Source: Clytia hemisphaerica (taxonomy: Eukaryota; Cnidaria; Hydrozoa; Leptothecata; Clytiidae). Taken from it: DNA of 64,000 nucleotides. The stretch spans positions 248,001 to 312,000 of the forward strand of contig CACVBU010001011.1 of the NCBI GenBank assembly GCA_902728285.1, in the 5' to 3' direction. Shown piece by piece: positions 31,615-43,500 of this stretch; position 1 is the first letter of the stretch, and each line of letters begins with the position of its first letter. Under the pieces are notes generated by a model. It searched no databases, was not told the DNA's origin, and saw nothing but the letters and a program-made list of their open reading frames with translations. The translations under genes were made by a program, and so were the position numbers.

Positions 31615-31928
31615 ATTTTTTACGGTGGGAAATTCGAATTTAGCGCCTCACGTACTAAAATAAAAAACCAATTTCGAAAGTGCGCTTTCTCTAAGAAAGT
31701 GTGACCAGTAAAAGAATAACAAAATTTGATTGGCTATGTTTTCAACCGTTATTAGGATCTGAGAAATTCAAACTCTCAACCCATACCATGCTATACATTT
31801 CGCCATCAGTTTATCAAAGAAGAAATCATAGCATGGATTCCCAGGCTACCCCCCCTCGGGGATATATTTTTCTTTGACTGTTTCACATATTTGACGTAAG
31901 CTTAAAATTCTCATTTTTTACTTTTTAG

Positions 31929-32275
31929 AGACAATTGAGCAAGCAATTGAAGATTACCTACAACCAGCATTACCAACCATCGGGAAGCTTGAGATCAGAA
32001 TCGAAACCGATGGAGAATGCGAAGTAACCATCAAAGCCTCTAAAATCGAAGAGAGTGACGCAGGTAAGATCACTGTAAAACGGAAACGATTGGCTGCAAA
32101 AACATCGATCAAGACCAAATGTGTGGTACGAAGTGATTTGAATAATCGGGACGTGCACGTTTGGGGATATGACCGTTACGGGGAAAAGCTCAAATTGAAC
32201 AACCAGGAAAAATTGGTCCTTGACCTTGACGATGGGGATACGATTCGAATTGTGGTATCGAGAAAAAGACATTAA
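31929..32275 (+). CDS. C-terminal exon of an unknown protein
   Basis: ACTTTTTAG precedes the exon and TAA ends it. The 115 codons read ETIEQAIEDYLQPALPTIGK and then many short beta-type stretches (LEIRIETDGECEVTI, RDVHVWGYDRYGEKL, DDGDTIRIVVSRKRH). Codon use and lack of stops over 347 bases support a real exon, but I recognise no family. It sits 1.3 kb beyond the HIRAN gene, with the gap between them. Confidence 0.5.
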
Positions 32276-32954
32276 ATGGTGAGAACATTTCAAAATGGAC
32301 ACGTTTTTTGAATCTAGGATTTCTATAGCAATTTTTAAATCGTTTATATTTTTTTATAACATTTCTTTGAAATTTAAAAAAACTCCTTTTAGTTGTTCTT
32401 TTGAAAAAGGTATAATTATAAATTTCGCGTGATTCAGAGGATATTTAAAAAGAGCTCAATTGTCATTCAATTTCAATGAAATGATTTTCTCCTTTTCTTC
32501 CTCGCTGATTAATCTTTTGTCCGCCATGCTTATTTTTAAACAACAAAGTTTTTCTTTGAGTAAATAATACGAAAACAAAAAAAAGATTCCGGTGCTTGCT
32601 CGATATTTTTCTTGATGGGTTATTTCTCGTCCTCTTCGGCCTTTTGTCCTCGAATGAAAGCTTTTATTCGTTCTTTTTGTGCATAATATATTTTTTATTT
32701 ATACTTTTTTGTGTAAATATATTTTGAGTTTATATATGATGAAAATAAAATGAAAATTTGATAAAATTTAACATGCAATAATCTGTTGATGATTTCTTAA
32801 TTAAGGAAATGATAATGTTTAATGTTGTTCATTAATGTGTATATCAGGAGGACCATAAATCGAGGGGGCATATATCACTAAAATTTCGGCATTTTTCTAT
32901 TTTTAAACTTTTTCAATATTTTGATTAATACCGAGTAAAAATTCGCTGACATAT
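32276..32954. other. No gene recognised
   Basis: AT-rich sequence between the exon above and the MITE. Nothing further is supported. Confidence 0.4.
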
Positions 32955-33616
32955 TACAGTGGAACCTGCAATTAGCGGACATCATCGGGGAATCGGATTA
33001 GTGTCCGCTAATTAGAGGCGTCCGTTAGAAATTAAACCGTACTACCTACTAGGGGGTCGCAAACATGAAATTATGGTTTTAGGCATTTCCCTAAGGAGCA
33101 TGAAAAGAGTCGAGAAAAGTTGTTCAAACAAAATAAACTACTTTTTTCAATCATTCAAAAAAAGTCTAAAAATACTAAAAATAACAAAGTCAACTTCAGG
33201 GTTGGGAAAGAGCTTGGAGAGCTGTAATTACTTCCATTATCTAAAAAATGCTTAATTATTTTTTGTTGCTAATTCTAACAACCTCAAGTCTGTTTGGACT
33301 TGAAGTGTCAGTCATTTACTATTTTACTGGCCCAGGAAAGCTTCGAAGCTTGTCAACTGGGTAAAAGGAAAACTGAATCTTTGTAAACAAAATTTGGAAA
33401 AAAACAACAAAGAAATGCTTGAAATAAATGGTTTAAAATCACTCATTACTAGCTAAATTTTTGTTCGCTAAATGGAGGTATCCGCTAATTGAGTGTCCGC
33501 CTTTTGGAGACTTTTTTATAAGGATTTGACTAGGAAATGGCCGGGGAAAAATATTTTGTCCTCTAATCAGAGGTGTCCGCCTTTTAGAGTGTCCGCTAAT
33601 AGGAGGTTCTACTGTA
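32955..33616. mobile_element. pogo/Tigger-like MITE, TA duplication
   Basis: The ends CAGTGGAACCTGCAATTAGC (32957) and the reverse complement of the right end, CAGTAGAACCTCCTATTAGC (ending 33614), match well and are flanked by TA. The CAGTNGAACC start with repeated TTAGCGGAC/GTCCGCTAAT blocks inside is characteristic of pogo/Tigger transposons. The 658-bp interior has no transposase. Confidence 0.88.
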
Positions 33617-34660
33617 TATATATTATACCAGCGTCTGATCCTCCTACGCTAGTTAGTGCTCGTTAAATAAAAGCCACCGTTTATCAGTTTCATTCTCACT
33701 TTTTAAATTCTCAAAAAGTAATGGAATGACTAATGTACCCGACATTTCCTGAAAAATATTTGATCATTTAAAAAAAGGACCCGATCAACTTTCGGCCGAG
33801 TGACCGATCGACCGATCACTTTTTTCAGTAATTTAGGATTCTATTAAATAGACTTTCTGGTTACCGCATAACCTTACAAACGTATGTTTGCCTTCGCGGT
33901 CGTAATATATCAAAAGAATTAGCAGAATCTTTGTCAGATTTTTTCAAGCAGCCAACTGCAAATCCATTTAATGGCTTTTTATCTGTCACCAGACATTGAG
34001 ATCTTCTTCCTATATGCTTTAAATCTGATCTGAAGATCAGAACATTTTTTGATATCTGGGAAATTTAGATTACAGGATTTAGCCTAACCGTGCAACAAAA
34101 TTTGTTGAAAGAAGAGGTCTGCATCGTCTACTTGGGAGTTGAACTTGACTTTAATTGGTACAAAAAATCAAATTTACACACAAAAAGGGGGCGCTAGAGT
34201 GAAATCTTTTTTATCGAGCAAACCATAGTCTTACTTAACGATTTTGGAGTGATTCTATTACTTTTGAGAGCAGTTGTCTGCGTCCCGTTTCCAAAATAAA
34301 GCGGTAAACGCCAGTGTAAATCACTATTCCGTACCCACTTTTAAAAATAATCAAAAACAAATAAAAATCAGATCAAAAATCAAATTAAAAAATTAAAATA
34401 AAATTTTAAAAATAAAAAAATAAAGAAAATGGTGATTGAAAAAAAATCAGTAACGAATACAAAAGTAAAAAAATAAAAAAATAAATAGATAATAAATGAA
34501 TAAATACAAAATCAGAAAAATTAAAAACAAATCTGAAAAAAATAGAAAAAATGGATGGGATTGCGGTAATTCAAAACCTTGAAAAAATTTTAACCCGCTC
34601 CCCTTAGAGCATTAATAATACTTATAATTATATGACTGATTTTATTTAGGTTGCGTGCCC
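33617..34660. other. No gene; A-rich tract 34365-34560
   Basis: The second half is a long A-rich degenerate run of AAAATNAAAA units. The first half shows no recognisable feature. Confidence 0.45.
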
Positions 34661-34669
34661 TTATCCTTC

Positions 34670-34698
34670 AGCGGGGTATTATTTCGTAATACCCCGCT
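34670..34698. repeat. Hairpin, 12-bp perfect stem, 5-nt loop
   Basis: AGCGGGGTATTA, loop TTTCG, TAATACCCCGCT. The ACCCCG word recurs at 34712-34717 and the GGGGTATTA word in the foldback at 36745, hinting at a shared repeat family. Confidence 0.7.
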
Positions 34699-35018
34699 TG
34701 ATTTTGTAATACCCCGTTGCTTCATTTGTCCCGCGCCACAAAAAAGACGTAGTTTACACGATGAATACTTATTTTCTCCTTACAAAAACTGTGACGCACC
34801 ATTCAGGAGAAATTTAGGTTTTATGCTTCATTTTTAGAAGAAATGATTTTGATCAAAACTATTTTCTCCCAACATGATTTCATGCGCCGTACAAGTGTTC
34901 GAATTTCCAAAACATTCGACTTAATTTTAGCAACATTCGATCTCAGAGGTGAACGAATTTGTATAAACAAACACAATTTTGATGCGGTTGTCGTTGTAAG
35001 AAGAAAATTACAAGAAAA

Positions 35019-36208
35019 ATGCAGGATGAAAACGAAAGATTTGAGCTACTGGACGATGATGTCATTCTTTCTCTATGGCAAAACTCCAAAAACCAAAATA
35101 CAAATAAAAGCACGAACACTTGGTTAAACGCGTTCAAAAATTGGGCAAAATTTCATGGACTTAATGAGAGCATAAATGAATACGAACCATATAATTTGAA
35201 CAATGTGTTGGAAAGGTTTTATGCCGAGATTCGAAAGAAAGATGGCACCGAATACGAACCAGACTCACTCAGAGTAATGCAGGCAGCTTTGCATCGTCAT
35301 TTAGTTGAACAAATCTATCCAAAGTCGATCATGTCAGATCTTGAATTCGTAAACAGTAGACGTGTTTTGGAAGGTAAAGCCAAAGCTTTAAGAGAACAAG
35401 GGAAAGGTAAAAAGCCAAACAAAAGTGAACCTATGACTATTGAGGAAGAGAAAATGTTATGGGAAGCTGGTAAACTTGGTGATTCTTCTCCTTCGTCACT
35501 TGTCCATACCATGTGGTTTTTGAATGTCCAACATTTTGGTCAGAGAGGACAACAGGAACATTCTACCATGACAATAGAAAATTTTGTCAGAAAGACCGAT
35601 GAATCCACTGGAGCCGTTTACATTGAGTTTTTAGAAAATCCCACGAAAACACGTCAAGGAGGACTTCGTCCGAATAAACGTGTAACCAACCCAAAAATGT
35701 TCGAATTTCCATCAGACAGGTCACGATGCCCTGTTACCTTGTTTGAAAAGTACGTGTCCAAAAGACCAGCTGCTTTGAAAACTACTGGACGATTTTATTT
35801 ATCACCGAAAGATGATTACAGAGACTCTGGACAATGGTATAAGCAAGCACCACTAGGCAGAAATAAAATTGCAGGCTTCATGAAATCGATCATCAAAGAT
35901 ACAAGTTTAGAGCAATCAGAAAAGAATCTCACCAACCATAGTGGCGGAAAATACTTGTAAAGAAATTGAAAGCTGCAGGAATTCCTGAGTCATCTATTAT
36001 TAAAGTCACTGGGCATACATCCACGAAAGGACTCTCTAGCTATGATCCAGGTGACCAAAGAGAATTTCAGAAAATGTCGAACGCACTTGCCGTTTCAAGC
36101 ACTTGTTCAAATAACGAAGACCCTATCCAATCACAACTGCTGCCCTCGTTACCCCGTCAATCCCCAACCCATCTAATTCTGGCAATGTATTCAATAACTG
36201 TTCGGTAA
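35019..36208 (+). pseudogene. Crypton-type tyrosine recombinase, frameshifted at the catalytic arginine
   Basis: The first frame (313 residues) reads TWLNAFKNWAKFHG, YEPDSLRVMQAALHRHL, EGKAKALREQGKGKKPN and HFGQRGQQEH, with box-I arginine 176. This matches the Crypton-derived DUF3504-type domain that also occurs in ZMYM and KCTD1-like host proteins. It stops after TNHSGGKYL. The family pattern HSGRK then continues in the next frame as ILVKKLKAAGIPESSIIKVT, with GH and the nucleophile tyrosine in GLSSYDPGD (about 36041). One missing base near 35944-35950 therefore destroys exactly the H-x-x-R arginine codon. Everything else is open, so the lesion may be recent or an assembly error. No element ends were found. 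Confidence 0.88.
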
Positions 36209-36630
36209 CAATAAACTACTCTATACAGCAAAGTCAAAGGAAACGAAAATATAATTTTTATGGATCTTCTTCGCAATAAAAATTATTTAAAGTTTGAATG
36301 TTTGGAAAATATATAATTGTAGTTTATTATTTGGCAATATATTTATAAGATATATATCTGTTTCAATTTAAAAATGTTATGATGAAATAATTTGTGTTCT
36401 AAAGACAGTTTTAAAGCAATACATAACGATATAAATTTTCTGTTTAGTTCTGGAGTCATTTCGGATGGATCCTTACACAATTAAATTGCATTAGCTCAAA
36501 TTTATTTTTGATCTATATTTCGGATAAACGCTTGATAAAAACTCGCATAATTTATTTGGTGAAATTCTCTATGCCTCAATTTCGGATAAACCCTATGAAA
36601 AATAATAAAATCAGTCATATAATTAACCAG
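36209..36630. other. No gene recognised
   Basis: AT-rich 3' flank of the Crypton gene, with several AATAAA-like words (for example 36276). Confidence 0.4.
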
Positions 36631-36632
36631 GA

Positions 36633-36787
36633 ATGATATGGCATTTCGTGAAATTAGGATTAATACCCCTCGTATCATTTGAAATACTTTGAAATAGCCC
36701 TCACTTCGTTCGTGCTATTTCAAAGTATTTCAAAATGAAACTCGGGGTATTAATCCCTAATTTCCCTCAATGTCATATCATTACTAT
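36633..36787. mobile_element. Foldback MITE, about 150 bp
   Basis: The arms AATGATATGGCATTTCGTGA / AATTAGGATTAATACCCC / TTTGAAATACTTTGAAATAG are mirrored in reverse order on the right as CTATTTCAAAGTATTTCAAA / GGGGTATTAATCCCTAATTT / ATGTCATATCATT. The unpaired centre is CCCTCACTTCGTTCGTG. The structure is an almost complete hairpin. Confidence 0.78.
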
Positions 36788-37340
36788 TACATAGCGTGAA
36801 GGAAACAGATAAAAATTTCCAGTAAAACAAAAATTTTCATGGAGAAACAGATAATTATTTCCAGGACAGGGAACACATTGACGATCAATTACGCTCCTTG
36901 AAAGTCAGGAAACAGGTCAAAATTTTCAGGAAAGATAGTTCAACGGCTAGGAAACAGGTCAGGTTCTCTAGGAAAGATAATTCAAAGATTAGCGTAGATT
37001 CTCGAAAGAAAACAGATAGGTATTTCTAGGAAAGCATTTTCACAAATTTTGCGCAACAGGTCGAAATTTCCAGCTTCGGATAGGCAGGGGAACAGATGTT
37101 AAAAAAAAAAATGTTAATGTTAAAACATTTTTGCATAATCCTTTTTTTCAAATTTTGCTGACGTCAGCAGAAATCAGCAAAATACGAAAATTTGCAATAA
37201 AGTGCTGACATCAGCAAAATTTCAAAAAATATTTTTTTCAAAATGATCCTTTTAATGATGTGCAACTTTGGTCTAAATTTCATGTTCATACCATTAGCCA
37301 AACTGGAGTTATTTAAAAAACAAGTTTTGCTGACGTCCGC
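36788..37340. repeat. Degenerate repeats: GGAAACAGGT units, then TGACGTCAGCA units
   Basis: From 36788 to 37100, copies of GGAAACAGRTNAAAATTTYC alternate with GGAAAGATAATTC. From 37158 to 37340, CTGACGTCAGCA, CTGACATCAGCA and CTGACGTCCGCA recur; these contain the TGACGTCA palindrome recognised by CREB/ATF-type factors, though here they look like repeat units. Confidence 0.55.
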
Positions 37341-37865
37341 ATTTTTTGGTTTTTGCGGTTTTTCGCAAAATTGGCAAAACCTTAATTTAAGTAACACCGA
37401 TTTTCATGTTCTACATCGTAATGCGCTTCTTTAAAGGTATAATTTATTATGCTAGGAGGGGTGGAATTGCCTCCGAAAGATTAATGAAAATTTGGACACA
37501 CATTAATTTACCCGAGAAATATAAAAAAAATTACAAGAAAAAAGTTTCAAAGCAGTTTTCTTAGAAACGCCGTTTTACGCCGGCCCTTATTGGCGTTATT
37601 TTTGGGCTCGTGTGTGGCGTGATTAAGGGCTTGCGTTAAAAGGACTGGCGTAAAATGGGCCAAAATCTTTCTATTTTTACTTAAGCGACATTAATGTTTT
37701 CACTTTTTGTTCTTGTTTAAAGCAATCTTGGACCAAATTTGGCCTTTTTATATTACTATATTACTATATGGGCTCTTCCAGAAAAAAATCCGTTCTTGGG
37801 GGGGGGGGTGGAGGATATATTATTTTTTTCATGATTTACGCCTGGATATTTTGATTTTTGACCCC
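37341..37865. other. No gene recognised
   Basis: Contains opposed TTTTACGCC and GGCGTAAAA words (37571 and 37650), possibly a small foldback, and a run of ten G near 37799. Confidence 0.4.
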
Positions 37866-37868
37866 CTG

Positions 37869-37945
37869 AACACGGGTTATGCCCCTGGACATGGGGTATA
37901 CCCCTGGACATGGGTTATACCCCTGGGCATTGGAATTTACCCCCC
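37869..37945. repeat. 21-bp minisatellite, about 3.5 units
   Basis: CCCCTGGACATGGGNTATA is repeated in tandem with few differences. The small frame through it is a by-product. Confidence 0.75.
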
Positions 37946-38125
37946 CCTGGACAAAAGCTTTAACAGTGAGTGTTGACTTCCATATTTATATACTTATAAG
38001 GAATATGGATAATCGCAACACTCTCGGTCACAAATTTTGCACCCCATCCGTATCCGCCACTGCCCTATTTATAGACCCAGCAGGATCCCTGCCCCACGCA
38101 AAACTAGACCTAACAATCCCAATAA

Positions 38126-38425
38126 ATGCTTAAACGTTCCTACCGGGTCAGTCACACAGGTGTAGCAATAGAAACTATAATAACCGACAAAAAAACTTGT
38201 TCAATGTGTCATGAAAATGAGAAAAGCCTGAGCACAAAATGTACATGGAATGCTAAGCTCAAACAGATAATAAGTAGTAAAATTTTTTCCAGCTCAAGAC
38301 TCAATGAGGAATTTCGCAAAACTATACGGATTAGATTCCGCAAAAATTACGGTTCGTATAATGAACACGAAGAAGGCGAACCGGAAGGAACGTTCATCTT
38401 GCACCCTTGTCAAGCATTGGATCAA
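38126..38425 (+). CDS. Exon of an unknown protein, first unit of a duplicated cassette
   Basis: From ATG at 38126 the frame reads MLKRSYRVSHTGVAIETI, KTCSMCHENEKSLSTKCTWN, EEFRKTIRIRFRKNYGSYNE and ends in FILHPCQALDQ before a GTAAGT donor. The C-x2-C and later cysteine may bind zinc. I do not recognise it. The final 30 bases of the exon are part of a tandem repeat that copies this splice donor three more times downstream. Confidence 0.5.
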
Positions 38426-39170
38426 GTAAGTAATTTATTTTGAAAATATGTGAATTATTTTTGTTGACTGAATGCTTTATAGCAAATGAGGATTGAAACA
38501 GAAATTTACTATTGGATTGCCTTTCATGATTAGTTATTGGTATACGATTGCCTTTCCAAGAGGGCCACTTCCAAATGATATTTTTTGAAGCAAATTTTCT
38601 TTTTTCTATTTTAACAGCAGCACAAACAGTAGCGACAGTGTCATCGCGTCATCATCTTGCACCTTTGTCAAGCATTGGATCAAGTGAGTAATTTATTTTG
38701 AAAATATGTGAATTATTATTGATTGGATGCTTTGAAGCAAGTGAGGATTGAAACAGAAATTTGGTATTTGATTGCCTTTCATGATTAGTTATTGATATAC
38801 GATTGCCTTTCCAAGAGGGCCACTTCCAAATGATATTTTTTAAAGCAAATTTTCTATTTTCTATTTTAACAGCAGCACAAACAGTAGCGACAGTGTCATG
38901 GCGTCATCATCTTGCACCTTTGTCAAGCATTGGATCAAGTAAGTAATTTATTTTGAAAATATGAGCAAATGAGGATTGAAACAGAAATTTGCTATTGGAT
39001 TGCCTTTCATGATTAGTTATTGATATCAGATTGCTTTTCCAAGAGGGCCACTTTCAAATGATATTTTTTAAAGCTAATTTTCTATTTTCTATTTTAACAG
39101 CAGCACAAACAGTAGCAGCCGTGTCATCGCGTCATCATCTTGCACCTTTGTCAAGAATTGGATCAAGTAA
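38395..39170 (+). repeat. Tandem exon/intron cassette, about 245-bp unit, four junctions
   Basis: The block CATCTTGCACCTTTGTCAAG, then ATTGGATCAA|GTRAGT, an intron with ATTGAAACAGAAATTT and CCAAGAGGGCCACTT, and an acceptor TATTTTAACAG, is repeated near 38395, 38653, 38908 and 39138. The complete internal units each contain a 66-nt exon-like piece (starting CAGCACAAACAGTAGCGACA) bounded by AG and GT. Sixty-six is a multiple of three, so each could be included or skipped without shifting frame. In the phase set by the first exon the next unit meets TAG after four codons. Confidence 0.72.
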
Positions 39171-39453
39171 GTACTTTGTTTTAAAAATTTGAACAGTTTT
39201 TATATCTGTTTATATGAATACTAGGAATCTTTAATGTTGAACTTTCAATTTTAAATTGCCCATGAGTGTCAACTGAATAAATGTAATAATTTAGGATAGA
39301 CCACGGTAGAGGAAGGACATGCTCTGCTTACGTGTCAAAACTTTGAAGGCGTGTTGAAAGTTTTTTGCTAGTTTTTTGCAGTACTTTGGATGAAATCTTT
39401 TTGATACATTTATTCTGCTCTTTTACTGGTTTTGTTTTCGATTTATTGAAACT

Positions 39454-40236
39454 ATGAGTCAAGCAAACAAAATTACAAGAAGTTCTTCTGATGTTGAAAA
39501 ATATGGAGATTTATTGGACACAAAACTTGATGCAAAGCTTCTTAAATTGTCGAAGTCTTTAGCTTCCAAAGAAGACGTGAGTGAGATTAAGGAAATGTTT
39601 ATTGAGATGGCTAAACGTATTGATGACCAAGACAGGAAGATTGCTTCTCTTGAGATTGAGGGTCAGGATCATGAAGAAAGAATCCTTAAGCTGGAAAACA
39701 AAGTTTTTGTATTGGAGGACTCAGTTAACAAATTGCTAGATAAGAATGCTGTTTTGTCTAGTTCAGTCGGTTTTCTTACTAAGCAGTCCGATTCTCAAGA
39801 ACAGTACAGCAGAAGATACTGTCTGAGGATAAATGGAATCGAGACTAAGGAAAACGAATCAGCTAAAGATTGCTTGAATACCGTTGTAAATGTTTGCAAA
39901 AATAAACTTAATCTTGAAATCTCGCATTCTGATATTGATCGTGCCCACCGGGTTGGGAAAGAGAAAAAAACAATCATAGTGAAGTTCTTTTCCTTTGCTA
40001 AACGAACAGATGTTTATAAGTCGAGGAAAACTACAAATTATGTCTATCTCGACCTCACTAAAAACCGTCTCAATCTTCTCGACAAAGCAAGAGAATTCAT
40101 TGTTGGTGGAAATTGTCCTGTGGACTTTGTTTTTGCTGACATTAATTGCAATGTTGTGGCTCGCATGAAGTCAAAAGAGTATAAGTTTTTTGATAACATT
40201 GATTCTTTTAAAAACAGAATTTTGAACACAAAATAG
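39454..40236 (+). CDS. LINE ORF1 RNA-binding protein
   Basis: The 260-residue frame is intact. Residues 20-115 are heptad-rich coiled coil (KIASLEIEGQDHEERILKLE and similar). Residues 120-260 form an RRM-like and C-terminal domain (YSRRYCLRINGIETKENES, IDRAHRVGKEKKTIIVKFFS), as in L1-type ORF1 proteins that trimerise and coat the RNA. No PHD finger is present, unlike the LINE at 18.5 kb. The ORF2 start lies 328 bases downstream. Confidence 0.88.
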   Translation: MSQANKITRSSSDVEKYGDLLDTKLDAKLLKLSKSLASKEDVSEIKEMFIEMAKRIDDQDRKIASLEIEGQDHEERILKLENKVFVLEDSVNKLLDKNAVLSSSVGFLTKQSDSQEQYSRRYCLRINGIETKENESAKDCLNTVVNVCKNKLNLEISHSDIDRAHRVGKEKKTIIVKFFSFAKRTDVYKSRKTTNYVYLDLTKNRLNLLDKAREFIVGGNCPVDFVFADINCNVVARMKSKEYKFFDNIDSFKNRILNTK

Positions 40237-40563
40237 CTTTCCTTCTCTAATGTCTTGGTATAACTTTTTGTGTTCTCTTTTTGACAATATTTTATAAAGT
40301 ATTGCTAGTTCTGTTGATTTCATTCATAAACTAACGGCACCCTTTTATCAAATAATTACTTTTGATTACGGTCGTGATTACACTTGTGTTTGGCACTGTT
40401 AAGTACCTAATTACAGTAATTTCTTTTCAGCTTTTTTCTGTTTCTTTTTTTTCTCATTTTTAGTAATGTTTTGTCATACTTTTTTTACAATTTTGTGTGT
40501 TTGTGAGGGCTATTCTTGTAAATCAATTTTTGGTCTTGTACTTGTCGAACGGTATGGCTTGCT

Positions 40564-43500
40564 ATGGGAATAAGCTTGCAGCAGTATAGAGCGTGCATTG
40601 GAAACTTTAATTCTTATAATTTTTTTCTCACAAAATTTAGCCTCAGTCTGCGCATTAGTCTTAATTTCCATGGGTTTTCAAAATTTTTTCCCCTTCGTTT
40701 CTATATATTCTGGGTGCAGTACTTATTTATATTTTTTAAGCTTAGCCTACTTCTTTTGGCGGGAGATATCGAGTCTAACCCGGGGCCGAGAGAGAAAGAT
40801 AACACCTTATCAATTTCACATTGGAATCTAAACAGCGTTTGGGTTAATAAATTTTCAAAGATTGCTCAAATCACTGCCTTTCTGAGTGCTCACAAGTTTG
40901 ATATCTTCTGCGTCGGTGAGTCGTTTCTCGATTCCTCTATCGAGAGTGATGATTCGAGGTTGGAGATAGAAAATTATGAGCTACTCAGATGTGATCACCC
41001 ATCTAACTCAAAAATAGGTGGTGTTTGTCTTTATTATAGAAGGGGTCTTTCTGTTGAGAGAAGGCCTGAGTTGTCTTCTCTTGACGAGTGCCTTGTTTGT
41101 GAAGTTAATTCTGGTTCGAAAAAACTTCTTCTTTGTCTTCTCTACCGTACTCCTAGTCAAAATGCAGACGAATTTTCTGCATTCAAACAAAAATGGGAGG
41201 AAACAATCAAAAACATTTATGACGTTTCTCCCACTCTATCTATTTTTCTTGGTGATTTCAACGCAAGAAATTCAGTTTGGTGGACTGGTGATATCACAAA
41301 TTCTCAAGGAGAGGACATTAACGACTTAGCCACTCAGTATGGGTTACATCAACTGATTGACGAGCCAACTCACTTGAAGCCTGGGTGCTCTTCATCCTGT
41401 ATAGATCTTATTTTTTCATCTTCGCGAACACCTATTTTAGAATCTGGGGTTTTACCTTCCCTCAATTCCCGTTGTCACCACCAGATACCTTTTGTTAGAA
41501 TAAATTATCAAATTAAATTCCCTCCAGCTTATAAACGCAAGATTTGGGACTTCTCTCGCGCTGACCAAAGGGGAATCATGCTTGCTCTGAATGCCATTGA
41601 TTGGGACACTACCTTCCTGGGGCTCAATGTTGAAGATCGCGTCACCCTTCTCTCTGAATATATCCTTAACATCTTTTCTAACTTTGTCCCAAAAAATTAT
41701 AACAATCAGGGATAAAGATGCGTTATGGATGACTCCTGAGATAAAGCAAATGCTTCTGGACAAGGCTAAAATATATCGTCGATGGAGAAAGTGGCAAAAT
41801 CCCTTAGATCGCCAGGCACTCGATGATATGGTTGTCGAGTGCAGATTAGCCATTAATACTGCCAAGGACAACTATTTTTCTCGTCTTGGCAATTCTTTAA
41901 ATGATCCAAACATCGGAAGTAAGAAATACTGGTCTACCCTTAAGCAGTTCCTGAGCATACGAAAAAACCTAAAATTCCACCCATTCGCGACGAAAGAAAC
42001 GTCCTTGTGAGCGATGTTTCTGAGAAGGCCGATATTTTTAACTCTTTTTTTGCAAACCAATGTTCTTTGATCGAAACTGGCAGCGTGCTGCCACCTGAAC
42101 AATTTTTCACTGACTGCAGGCTAAATAACCTTGAATTTGACGAAGAAAAAATCGCGTCAATTATTAATTCTTTAAACGTAAACAAGGCCCATGGGTGGGA
42201 TAATGTTTCTACTCGTATGATCAGGATCTGTGGTGATTCTCTAGTAAAACCTTTGTTTAGTATATTCAATCTTTCCATCAATTCTGGCATTTTCCCATCA
42301 CAGTGGAAGAAAGGCAATGTGGTTCCTGTCTATAAAAAGGGAGACAGGAGCATAGCTAAAAATTACAGACCAGTTTCTCTTCTTCCAGTGTTTGGAAAAA
42401 TATTTGAAAAGTGTATCTATGATGCACTTTACAGATATTTTGAAACAAATAATCTATTTTCTCCATGTCAGTCTGGATTTCGGGAGGGTGACTCTTGCAT
42501 TTCTCAGTTGTTGTCCATAACGCATGATATTTTTACAGGGTTTGACGTGAACCCTTCTTTAGATACCAGGGGTGTGTTTTTAGATATTTCAAAGGCATTC
42601 GACCGGGTTTGGCATGATGGCTTGATTTTCAAACTCAAATCATATGGGGTAACCGGACCTCTGCTTTCCTTAATACGTAACTTTCTTGATGATAGGCATC
42701 AGAGAGTTGTGTTGAATGGGAAAACGTCTGAGTGGAAGAAGATCAATGCTGGGGTACCTCAGGGCTCGATTCTTGGTCCTTTATTCTTCTTAATTTACAT
42801 TAATGATCTCCCATTAAACCTTGAGTCAAAACCCAAAATCTTTGCTGACGACACCTCCTTATTCTCCCTTGTGATGGACCAGCTCTTGAGCCTTGGGGTA
42901 CTAAACAGAGATCTTGCCAGGATAAGTGAGTGGGCTCGTCAATGGAAGATGTCTTTCAACCCAGACCCTTCTAAACAAGCTGTGGAAGTCTATTTTACCT
43001 GCAGAATCACTCCTGCTAATGCTCCAGTAATCTCCTTCAATAACACTAACATCGCTGTCAGTGAGCACCAGAAACATCTAGGTCTTATCTTAGATTCAAA
43101 ACTTTCTTTCGATTACCATCTTGAGGAGAAGATAAAAAAGGCCAATAAAGGTATTGGCCTTATTAACAGACTTCGCAAACATGTGCCTAGAAGATCTCTT
43201 CTTACCATCTATAAATCTTACATTAGACCTCATCTTGACTACGGTGATATCATATATGACCGCCCAGGAAATGCCTCTTTTGTGCAGAAGCTTGAATCCA
43301 TTCAATATAATGCCTGCTTAGCTATCACAGGTTGCTTTCGTGGAACGTCTCAGGAGAGAATATACTCTGAACTTGGCCTTGAAAGCCTTGCTGACAGACG
43401 CTTTGCCAGAAGAATGATATTTTTCTATAAAATCATAAATAACCAAGCTCCGTCTTACTTACGTAACTATCTGCCAGCAAGGCTTACAGAGCCAGTTAAC

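Noticed and set aside
31033-31643. Long open frames on both strands across the N run
   Set aside because: They exist only because N codons are not stops; there is no sequence information.
37158-37340. CRE/ATF enhancer cluster (TGACGTCA words)
   Set aside because: The words are units of a degenerate repeat with no adjacent gene, so a regulatory role is not supported.
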